16,975 bases of DNA from Nephthysia sp036513515 (GTDB lineage Bacteria; Chloroflexota; Dormibacteria; Dormibacterales; Dormibacteraceae), in the NCBI GenBank assembly GCA_036513515.1, contig DATBYW010000282.1:1-16975 (forward strand). The letters run 5' to 3'. Shown piece after piece: positions 1 through 5,997 of the stretch. Under the pieces are notes generated by a model. The model saw only the letters and a program-made list of their open reading frames with translations, made no database searches and was not told the DNA's origin. The translations under genes and the position numbers were made by a program. Positions within the stretch are counted from its first letter, which is position 1. Each line of letters begins with the position of its first letter.

Positions 1-30
1 CCTGAGCCTAGCGATCGAGGGGAGCTCAGG
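1..30. repeat. Inverted repeat at the window edge
   Basis: CCTGAGC (1-7) and GCTCAGG (24-30) form a perfect 7-bp inverted repeat around a 16-nt spacer. It may be the end of a terminator or operator belonging to a gene left of the window. The stem could extend beyond base 1, which cannot be seen. No clear T-tract follows on the plus strand. From 31 to 144 I see no gene, only the short sequence downstream of the tRNA on its own strand. Confidence 0.3.
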
Positions 31-144
31 TCAAGTTTCTTCCGAAAGGTGACAACCAGTCACTCTCCCTACCCTAGTTTTTACAATCGGAAAGACGCTG
101 TCGGAAGCAAGGGAGGAGGACTGCTGGAACTCGAAAGTGGCTGT

Positions 145-220
145 TGGTGGAGCGAGACGGATTCGAACCGACGACCTCCTCCGTGCGAGGGAGGCGCTCT
201 CCCAGCTGAGCTATCGCCCC
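145..220 (-). tRNA. tRNA-Ala (anticodon CGC)
   Basis: The reverse complement folds as a complete cloverleaf: acceptor stem GGGGCGA/TCGCTCC, D-arm GCTC...GAGC, anticodon stem CCTCC/GGAGG with loop CTCGCAC, and T-loop TTCGAAT. The anticodon CGC (185-187 on the plus strand) reads the Ala codon GCG. The acceptor stem has the G3-U70 wobble pair that is the main alanine identity element, which confirms the isotype independently of the anticodon. The 3' CCA is encoded (145-147). One oddity is a U50-U64 mismatch inside the T-stem (GTCGG/CCGTC). Confidence 0.97.
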
Positions 221-245
221 ATCACTCGATCGACGCCGCCCGGCC

Positions 246-251
246 AGTATA
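246..251 (-). promoter_or_regulatory. Putative -10 box of tRNA-Ala
   Basis: On the minus strand TATACT lies 25 bases upstream of the tRNA 5' end, which would give a leader of about 18 nt. No good -35 hexamer is visible. The box is ten bases from the plus-strand box at 261-266, so the two divergent promoters share the same short region. Confidence 0.45.
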
Positions 252-260
252 CCCCCCACC

Positions 261-266
261 TAGAAT
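261..266 (+). promoter_or_regulatory. Putative -10 box of the TPR-CAP lipoprotein gene (leaderless)
   Basis: TAGAAT ends six bases before the ATG at 273, so transcription would begin at or within a base or two of the start codon. There is no Shine-Dalgarno sequence. Both facts fit a leaderless mRNA, common in actinobacteria and some other high-GC groups. No convincing -35 is seen. Confidence 0.45.
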
Positions 267-272
267 GGCCCG

Positions 273-2111
273 ATGACCGCCCGGGGCTGGCGAATGACAC
301 CGCTCGCCAGCCTCCTGATGGCCCTGCTGCTGCTCGTCGCGTGCCAGTCGCCGGGCATCGGACCGAAGGCCGGCAGAGCGGGTCCCTCTGCTTCGAATTC
401 GCCAGCCACCCGCCTTGCAGCAGCCGATCGCAAGCTCTACGCCGGCGACTACGACGGCGCTGAAAAGGATTACCAGGCGCTGGTCAAAGAGAACGCAACC
501 GGGGCGGCCGCCCACTATTCGACTCTTCTCGTCTACGAGACACGGCTCCGGGAGGGGGTGGCCCAGGCGCAGGCCGCCGTCAGAGCGCAGGCAGATTCAG
601 ACTCGCTGGCCCGCCTGGCGCGGGCGCTCGACTGGTCCGAAGACGTGGCCGGTGCGGTTGCTGCCGGGCGGCGCGCTGTCGCGGCCAGGCCGGTCACGCC
701 CCTGGCCCACATCTTTTACTCAGAGGCGCTGGCCGACGCCGGCCGCTTCGACGACGCCCGGCGTGAATTGCGAACCGCTGAGCCGGGGGCCGGCGACGCT
801 TACTCCCGAGCCGAGGTGGATCGGGAGTGGGCCAACCTCTACCGCAACCGCGGCGACCGCTACTCGGAGCTCAACTACCTCCAGCTCGCCGTCAAGGAGC
901 AACCGCAGTTCCCCGAGCGTCAGCTGGAGGTCGCCCGCTACGACTACACCAGGCAGAAGCCGGCGGCCGCTCAGGCGGTGCTCGACAAGCTGCTGAACAG
1001 CTCCTACAAGAACAACTACTGGGCCCTGGTGGGAGCCGCGGGCGCCTCCTTCATCGGGGGCGACATCGACCGCGCCTCGTCGATGTTCGCGGCGGCCGCT
1101 CTGGCCCGCCCGGGCGGCCCCGCCGCGGCGCTGGGGCAGGCGGAGATCGCGGTCGCCCTCAAGCGCGACTTCAACACCGCCCACGACATCCTTCTCGAGT
1201 CGCTCAAACAGGACCCCAGTTCCGCCGACGTCTACCGCTACCTCCGCTACCTGGACCTCCTGGTACTGAAGAAGGATCCCGACCCGGAGCTGAAGCCGAT
1301 CGTCCCCGAGCCCCCACAGGACCTCGCCGCCGTTCGCAAGGCTGCACTGGACAAGGTGAACGCGTATCGGGCCGAGCAAGGGCTCGCGCCCCTCTCCGAG
1401 GATCCAGCGGTCGCCGAAGGCGCTGAGGCCCACGCCTTCTACTACCTCTTCAACTTCGGCCGTCAGCAGCTGCAAGGCCTCGGCATCCACACGGAGGATC
1501 CAGGCCTCCCGGGCTTTACGGGTGAGAACAGCCTGCTCCGGGACCGTCACTTCGGCTACGGCGGGACACGCGGCGCCGAGGTGATCGATCAGGTGGCCGC
1601 TCCCGAGGGCAGCGTCCAGGTGTGGATCGACTCCGTCTTCCACCGTTTCCCCCTGCTGGCCCGCGAGACCGCGGCGGCTGGTTACGGCGAGGCGCAGCTC
1701 GGCATCGCCACCATCGCGATCCTGGACATGGGCGTCGCCGACCCGGGTGGTGGAGACGCGATCGTCTACCCGCGGCCCGACCAGACGGAGGTGCCGGCGT
1801 ACTTCAACGGCGGCGAGGTCCCCAATCCGGTGCCCCAGGGCGGTACCTACCCGGTTGGCTACCCGGTGACGCTGCAGGTCGGCGCGGCTGGAACCCTTTC
1901 CGTGGCCAGCGGCCGCCTGATCGGTCCCGACAACAAGGAGGTGCCGAGTTATACGCTCCAGCCGGGTGCCTCCGGCCTCACTGCGTATGAGTGGGCACTC
2001 CTGGCCAAGAAGCCCCTGACGGCTGGCGGTCGTTACACGGTCGAGGTTATCGGCAAGTTGGACGGCCAGGACTTCTCCAGGCGCTGGTCTTTCACCGTGG
2101 CCAGGGCGTAA
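273..2111 (+). CDS. Lipoprotein with TPR repeats and a CAP/SCP domain
   Basis: This 612-residue protein begins with a lipoprotein signal: Arg4 and Arg7, a Leu-rich core, and a lipobox LVAC with Cys24 as the likely lipidation site. The ATG at 273 is preferred over the one at 294 because it supplies the positive n-region. Residues about 45-350 are helical TPR-like repeats rich in Ala, Tyr and Arg (for example around GDYDGAEKDYQALVKENAT and GRFDDARRELRTAE). Residues about 355-490 resemble a CAP/SCP (PF00188) domain, with VNAYRAEQGLAPLSEDP, the helix containing EAHAFYYLF, and the GEN segment. A beta-rich Ig-like end (about 520-612) often accompanies bacterial CAP domains. The protein is probably exposed on the outer face of the membrane, with TPRs as a protein-binding scaffold. 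The ligand or activity of the CAP domain is unknown. The domain assignment is fairly sure; the function is not. Confidence 0.88.
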   Translation: MTARGWRMTPLASLLMALLLLVACQSPGIGPKAGRAGPSASNSPATRLAAADRKLYAGDYDGAEKDYQALVKENATGAAAHYSTLLVYETRLREGVAQAQAAVRAQADSDSLARLARALDWSEDVAGAVAAGRRAVAARPVTPLAHIFYSEALADAGRFDDARRELRTAEPGAGDAYSRAEVDREWANLYRNRGDRYSELNYLQLAVKEQPQFPERQLEVARYDYTRQKPAAAQAVLDKLLNSSYKNNYWALVGAAGASFIGGDIDRASSMFAAAALARPGGPAAALGQAEIAVALKRDFNTAHDILLESLKQDPSSADVYRYLRYLDLLVLKKDPDPELKPIVPEPPQDLAAVRKAALDKVNAYRAEQGLAPLSEDPAVAEGAEAHAFYYLFNFGRQQLQGLGIHTEDPGLPGFTGENSLLRDRHFGYGGTRGAEVIDQVAAPEGSVQVWIDSVFHRFPLLARETAAAGYGEAQLGIATIAILDMGVADPGGGDAIVYPRPDQTEVPAYFNGGEVPNPVPQGGTYPVGYPVTLQVGAAGTLSVASGRLIGPDNKEVPSYTLQPGASGLTAYEWALLAKKPLTAGGRYTVEVIGKLDGQDFSRRWSFTVARA

Positions 2112-2141
2112 CGCAGCCGACTGCTCGGGGTCCGCTGAAGA

Positions 2142-2861
2142 GTGCCGGTCATCACGCTGACCACCGACTTCGGGACCGGTTCCCCGTACGTCGCGGCGAT
2201 GAAGGCCAAGCTGCTGGCCGGCTGCCCGGACGCCGTGCTGGTGGACGTGACCCATACGGTGCCCCCCTTCGCGATCCTCTCCGGTGCCTTCCTGCTCTGG
2301 GCAGGCACGCGTGACTTTCCGCCCGGTTGCGTTCACCTTGCCGTGGTGGACCCTGGCGTCGGAGGGGTTCGCCGCCCCGTCGCGCTCCAGCTGAACGGCT
2401 CCTGGTACGTGGGGCCCGACAACGGGATCTTCGGACAGGTGCTCGAGGAGCTCGGGCGCCCGGGACTGGCGGTGGAGCTGCGCCGGCCACCCGATGCCTC
2501 GGCCACCTTCGAGGGCCGGGACGTCTTCGCCCCAGCTGCAGCCGCGCTGGCGGCTGGCACGCCCGCCTCAGAGCTGGGCACGGAGCTTGAAGGAGAGCCG
2601 GTCCGGCTTCCACGCCGCGAGCCGTCTGTGCTGTGGGTTGACACTTTTGGCAACCTGATCACCGCGCTCAAGCCGCCGGTCTCCGGAGTCCGGGTGAACG
2701 GGCAGGACGTCCGCGTGGGCGCTCCGACCTACTCGCAGGCGCCCTGGAACACACCGTTCTTCTATGTCGGCTCGCTGGGCTACATCGAGGTGGGGGTGAG
2801 GGAGGCCCGAGCCGATCAACGTCTTGGCGCCGGCCCCGGTACGCCGGTGGAGCCGCTCTAG
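2142..2861 (+). CDS. S-adenosylmethionine hydrolase (DUF62) family protein
   Basis: The 239-residue product matches the SAM hydroxide adenosyltransferase / fluorinase-chlorinase-like family along its length. The N-terminus VITLTTDFGTGSPYVAAMKA, the DPGVGG.RRP motif (Asp70, Arg77), GPDNGIFG, the FEGRDVFAPAAAA segment and the C-terminal DTFGNLIT are all recognisable. Family members hydrolyse SAM to adenosine and methionine using an Asp-Arg-His triad. Asp and Arg are present, but the His of the usual TFHGRD motif is Glu124 here, so normal hydrolysis may be altered or lost. The start is GTG at 2142, 30 bases after the lipoprotein stop, with only a weak GAAGAG upstream. Co-transcription with the preceding gene is plausible. 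It is about the usual length for a family member and ends with TAG. Confidence 0.93.
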   Translation: MPVITLTTDFGTGSPYVAAMKAKLLAGCPDAVLVDVTHTVPPFAILSGAFLLWAGTRDFPPGCVHLAVVDPGVGGVRRPVALQLNGSWYVGPDNGIFGQVLEELGRPGLAVELRRPPDASATFEGRDVFAPAAAALAAGTPASELGTELEGEPVRLPRREPSVLWVDTFGNLITALKPPVSGVRVNGQDVRVGAPTYSQAPWNTPFFYVGSLGYIEVGVREARADQRLGAGPGTPVEPL

Positions 2862-2940
2862 ACGCCGCGGCCTGTATCTCCTCTTCTGCCGGAGGTGGGA
2901 GGGGTAGCCCGGCTGCAGGCGCCCTCTTAACGACCACTGT

Positions 2941-2968
2941 TTGCAATCACCGCCCCGCCGGCTAGCCT
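2941..2968 (+). promoter_or_regulatory. Putative sigma70-type promoter of the PLD lipoprotein gene
   Basis: TTGCAA (2941-2946) and TAGCCT (2963-2968) are separated by 16 bases. The -10 box ends eight bases before the ATG at 2977, predicting a leaderless or nearly leaderless mRNA. The 2862-2940 stretch upstream contains no other recognisable element. Confidence 0.5.
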
Positions 2969-2976
2969 CCAGGTCG

Positions 2977-3987
2977 ATGTCGCGGCTCTTCGGTCCACTG
3001 CTCGTCCTGCTCCTGCTACCGCTGCTGGCCGGCTGCCAGCGGGGGCCGGCCGCCACGGCAGTGGCCGGCGGGGACTACCGGCTCTGGCAGGATGCGTCGA
3101 TCTTCAGCGAGGTCACCTCGCTGCTCGACTCCGCTGCGGCAGGGGAACGGCTCTGGGTGGAGATGTACGAGTTCGGCCGGCCCGATCTCGCCTCGGAGAT
3201 GATCAAAGCCCGTGACAGGGGTGCCGACGTGCGCCTGATAGTCGACCGAACCGTCCCCCAGAGCGCGCGGACTGCCGACCGCCTCTCGGCCATGGGGTTG
3301 CCCGTGCTGGCCTACCCGGTGGACGATAACCGGCACCAGATCGACCACGTGAAGCTCCTGATCTCGGCCGGCGAGGCGCTGGTGGGCGGGATGAACTGGG
3401 GCATACACAGCTCCGCGAATCACGACTACGCATTTCAGACTCGAAGGCCGGACGTGCTGGCGCGGCTGCGGGCGATCTTCGAGCAGGACTGGTTGCTCGC
3501 GGGCGGCCATCCGGCTCCTCTGGCGCGGAGCGACGGTCCGGTGGCCCAGACGGCTCCGGGTGAGGAGGTCCGGACGCTCCTGGTTGGGGCCATCCAGCGA
3601 TCCGGCAACTCCATCGCCGCAGAGGTATTCGTGCTCACGGATCCGGACGTGATGGTCGCTCTGGCGGCGGCGGTGCGGCGAGGCGCCAGCGTGCGCCTGC
3701 TCCTGGACCCGGCCCAGGACTCGAACCTCGCGCCCGCCCGCATCCTCCGTGCCGCCGGCGTCGCGGTTCGCCGGTACCCGGTGCCCCAGGGAGCCAAGCT
3801 TCACGCCAAGGCAGGATTGTTCGACGGCCGCAGGCTCCTGGTCGGCTCGGCCAACTGGAGTCAGAGCGGACTTTCGGTCAACCACGAGCTGGACCTGATG
3901 TCCGAAGATCCCTTGGCCGCAGCAGCTTTCGCTGCCCGCTTCGAACGCGATTGGGCAGCGAGCGACTGGGGGTTGAGGACCGGCTAG
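2977..3987 (+). CDS. Phospholipase D-fold (HKD) lipoprotein
   Basis: From the ATG at 2977 the protein is 336 residues and starts with a short lipoprotein signal (Leu-rich core, lipobox LAGC). A longer TTG start at 2941 is possible but would push the signal inward and overlap the promoter. The body has the two-repeat phospholipase D / cardiolipin-synthase fold. The C-terminal motif is complete, H276-A-K278-x4-D283 followed by GSANWS and NHELDL. The N-terminal copy has H124-V-K126 but Ala instead of Asp at the last motif position, followed by GGMNWG. HKD enzymes cleave or transfer phosphodiesters using both His residues, and both are kept here. It is probably an extracytoplasmic lipid or nucleic-acid phosphodiesterase; the substrate is unknown. 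It ends 15 bases from the convergent bS22 gene. Confidence 0.9.
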   Translation: MSRLFGPLLVLLLLPLLAGCQRGPAATAVAGGDYRLWQDASIFSEVTSLLDSAAAGERLWVEMYEFGRPDLASEMIKARDRGADVRLIVDRTVPQSARTADRLSAMGLPVLAYPVDDNRHQIDHVKLLISAGEALVGGMNWGIHSSANHDYAFQTRRPDVLARLRAIFEQDWLLAGGHPAPLARSDGPVAQTAPGEEVRTLLVGAIQRSGNSIAAEVFVLTDPDVMVALAAAVRRGASVRLLLDPAQDSNLAPARILRAAGVAVRRYPVPQGAKLHAKAGLFDGRRLLVGSANWSQSGLSVNHELDLMSEDPLAAAAFAARFERDWAASDWGLRTG

Positions 3988-4002
3988 ATGGGTCGGCTCA
4001 GA

Positions 4003-4101
4003 TCAGGCGTGCGCGCGACGCTGCCAACGCGTCTTCTTAAGCATCTTCTTGTGCTTGTGCTTACGCATCTTCTTGCGCCGCTTCTTGATTACCGAACCCA
4101 A
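4003..4101 (-). CDS. Small ribosomal subunit protein bS22-like (AURKAIP1/COX24 domain)
   Basis: This is a 32-residue, extremely basic protein beginning MGSVIKKRRKKMRKHKHKK and ending TRWQRRAHA. It matches the short AURKAIP1/COX24-domain proteins of actinobacteria. The mycobacterial member was found by structural work on the 70S ribosome as bS22, lying near the decoding region. The start is TTG at 4101 (minus strand), preceded by GGGAG five bases upstream. An ATG-initiated reading from 4260 would add an unconserved 53-residue extension and is rejected. It ends with TGA and is convergent with the PLD gene. Its own promoter is proposed at 4166-4196, and it may also be reached by read-through from the HIT gene 181 bases upstream. 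Confidence 0.88.
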   Translation of the reverse strand: MGSVIKKRRKKMRKHKHKKMLKKTRWQRRAHA

Positions 4102-4186
4102 GGAAACTCCCGTGCGTGCTTGATTGACGGGTTGGAGGAACCCGGCCGCCGAATGACCGCGCCGAATCATACCGTACGGGAGTTCC
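4102..4186 (-). promoter_or_regulatory. Inverted repeats around the bS22 ribosome-binding site
   Basis: On the plus strand GGAAACTCCCGT (4102-4113) is complementary, with one bulge, to ACGGGAGTTCC (4176-4186). In a minus-strand transcript coming from the HIT gene this would bury the GGGAG ribosome-binding site of the bS22 gene. A second perfect repeat, CGGGTT (4128-4133) / AACCCG (4139-4144), forms a hairpin whose minus-strand loop is CCTCC, itself complementary to GGAG. Control of bS22 translation by these structures is inference. Confidence 0.35.
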
Positions 4187-4196
4187 GCCAGGTCAG
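4166..4196 (-). promoter_or_regulatory. Putative promoter of the bS22-like gene
   Basis: On the minus strand CTGACC (4191-4196) is followed after 19 bases by TATGAT (4166-4171), a good -10 box. This would give a leader of about 58 nt before the TTG at 4101, containing the CCTCC-loop hairpin. The spacer is slightly long, so the -35 assignment is weak. Confidence 0.4.
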
Positions 4197-4282
4197 ATGG
4201 GCATGGCAGCTGGCGCGACGCCCGTGTCTCCCGCACAGGGGCCGGCACCGACGAAGTCATGAAAGGAAATCATCGCCGGGAC

Positions 4283-4804
4283 CTACCGGCTCTCAGCCGG
4301 GCTCGCAGCGAAGGCCTGGGACAGCTTCTCCCAGGTGCTGTCCAGGTGCTCGTTGATGACCTTGACCTCGGCCAGCACCGGGAGGAAGTTGGTGTCCCCA
4401 TTCCAGCGCGGCACGATGTGTATGTGGACGTGGTCGGGGATCCCGGCCCCGGCTGCCCGGCCGATGTTTGCCCCCACGTTGAATCCCTCGGGATGCATGA
4501 CCTCCTCCAGGACCGTCAGCGACCGCCGGACCAGTCGCATGACAGCCAGCGTCTGGTCGTCGTCGAGCTTGGCGAGGGTCCCCTCGTGGGCCCAGGGCGC
4601 GACCATCAGATGGCCGTTGTTGTAGGGAAACTTGTTCATCATCACCAGGGCGCCCAGGCCGCGGAGGACGACCAGGTTGGCGCGGTCATCCGCCTCGGGC
4701 GCCTCGCGGACCCGGCAGAAGAGACAGCCCGGCTCGGGAGGCGCTCCGATGTACTCCATTCTCCAGGGCGCGTAAAGGTTGCGCATGCCATCCGACGCTA
4801 GCAT
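4283..4804 (-). CDS. HIT-family nucleotide hydrolase/phosphorylase (Ap4A-type)
   Basis: The 173-residue protein contains the histidine triad H125-V-H-I-H-I-V with His129 the expected nucleophile, preceded by the typical NVGANIGRAAGAGIPDH stretch. It also has a CLFC pair (Cys27, Cys30), a zinc-binding feature of the Ap4A-phosphorylase-like HIT branch, and the N-terminal LYAPWRMEYI motif. Family members cleave diadenosine polyphosphates or adenylyl-linked compounds in the cytoplasm; the exact substrate here is not determinable. The ATG at 4804 is preferred because AGGAG lies six bases upstream. The open frame continues to 5260, but that part is antisense to the next gene. An ATG at 4786 is a less likely alternative. 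It is divergent from the oxidoreductase gene at 4911. Between it and bS22 (4102-4282) no further gene is seen. Confidence 0.93.
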   Translation of the reverse strand: MLASDGMRNLYAPWRMEYIGAPPEPGCLFCRVREAPEADDRANLVVLRGLGALVMMNKFPYNNGHLMVAPWAHEGTLAKLDDDQTLAVMRLVRRSLTVLEEVMHPEGFNVGANIGRAAGAGIPDHVHIHIVPRWNGDTNFLPVLAEVKVINEHLDSTWEKLSQAFAASPAESR

Positions 4805-4910
4805 GTGAGGCTCCTCGCGATGGCGATTACGAAGCACAGTTGCCTGCATCGGGGGCGCTCCTCCACAAGGACTAGTTCGGCTTCCACGGACCTCCGAGCA
4901 GGAGAGGGCG

Positions 4911-5918
4911 TTGGCTGAGAAGCGCGCTGTGGGGGTGACCCTTCCCGGCGCGTCGTCACCGGCCCAGGCGGCCGCGCTGGGCGCGCGAGCAGAGGCCGCG
5001 GGCTGCGATGCGGTCTGGGTTCTCGACGTCCGGCGCGATCCGTACCTGCTCAGCGCGGCCGTGGCCGGCAGCACCAGCCGTGTGGCCATCGGTACCAACG
5101 TGGCGGTGGCTTTCGCGCGCTCACCGACGGTCACGGCGGCTGCCGCCTGGGACCTTGCGCTGTGGACGGGCGGACGCTTCGTGCTTGGCCTGGGGAGCCA
5201 GGTCGGTCCGACACTGAAGGCCCGCTTCGGCGTCATCGCCGACCGTCCCGCGGCTCGCATGCGGGACTACGTGACCGCGGTGCGCGCTTGCTTCCAGTCG
5301 TTTCGCAAGGGATATGGCGGCTACGAGGGCGAGTTCTATTCGATTCGGCGGCCGGCTTTTCAGCCCGGGGCGGAAGCCCTGGACCACGACCCGCCGATCT
5401 ACGTCGCGGCGGTGAATCCGTTGATGGCCCAGGTCGTGGGGGAGGTCGGCGACGGCCTGGCCGCGCATACATTCATCACCGAGGATTACATGCGCGAGGT
5501 CTTGCTGCCGGCACTGCAATCAGGCGCGGCGCGCGCAGACAAGTCCCGGCCGCCCGTCCTCCTGCAGATGCTGGTAGCCCCCAGCCGGGAGGCGGCCAGC
5601 GCTCAGATGCTCGCCTACGTCGTCCCCGGCTACCGCCGGGTGCTGGACCACGCCGGCCTCGGTGAGATCGCGGACCGGGTGATGGAGGCCATGCGCGAGG
5701 GCCGTCGCGCCGAGGCCCGGCAGCTGATCGACCAGCACCTGCTGGACCGACTGGCGATCGTCTTCGGCGCAGACCCGGAGAGCCTGGGTGCCGCGCTCGA
5801 ACGATGGAGCCCCCACGCCGAGCGCCTGTCGCTGAGCGTCCCCTGGTTCGGCACAGATCAGACTGAGCAGGCGGCGCACTTCGAGCGGGTGCTCCAGGGG
5901 CTGGCAAAACTTCATTGA
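4911..5918 (+). CDS. Luciferase-like (probably F420-dependent) oxidoreductase
   Basis: This 335-residue protein has the bacterial-luciferase-like TIM-barrel pattern: VTLPGASSPAQAAALGARAE with AGCDAVWV near the N-terminus, VAIGTNV, the ARSPTVTAAAAWDLALWTGGRF strand-helix, LGLGSQV, and PPIYVAAVNPLMAQVVGEVGDG. The last two correspond to the cofactor phosphate region in F420- or FMN-dependent members. It most resembles the mycobacterial-type subfamily annotated as F420-dependent oxidoreductase (TIGR03617-like), but the cofactor choice is from memory of the family and not proven. The start is TTG at 4911 with GGAGAGG a few bases upstream. It stands alone between a divergent HIT gene and the RND gene. 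The substrate is unknown. Confidence 0.88.
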   Translation: MAEKRAVGVTLPGASSPAQAAALGARAEAAGCDAVWVLDVRRDPYLLSAAVAGSTSRVAIGTNVAVAFARSPTVTAAAAWDLALWTGGRFVLGLGSQVGPTLKARFGVIADRPAARMRDYVTAVRACFQSFRKGYGGYEGEFYSIRRPAFQPGAEALDHDPPIYVAAVNPLMAQVVGEVGDGLAAHTFITEDYMREVLLPALQSGAARADKSRPPVLLQMLVAPSREAASAQMLAYVVPGYRRVLDHAGLGEIADRVMEAMREGRRAEARQLIDQHLLDRLAIVFGADPESLGAALERWSPHAERLSLSVPWFGTDQTEQAAHFERVLQGLAKLH

Positions 5919-5997
5919 ACCGCCATGAATCCGACAAACGGGGATGAGGGAATAGCCGGGTGCCGCCCGCCCCTTCGAAAGGGATGAGTCCCGAGCC

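Noticed and set aside
49..276. Short frame across the tRNA region
   Set aside because: It overlaps a complete tRNA gene on the opposite strand and has no protein-like features.
720..2336. Long antisense frame of 538 codons
   Set aside because: It is the complement of the TPR-CAP lipoprotein gene, matches no family, and reflects high GC content.
4102..4260. N-terminal extension of the bS22-like protein
   Set aside because: The family starts with MGSVIKK, and a GGGAG site is correctly spaced before the TTG at 4101.
4805..5260. N-terminal extension of the HIT protein
   Set aside because: It is antisense to the luciferase-like gene and unlike HIT proteins; a good ribosome-binding site precedes the ATG at 4804.
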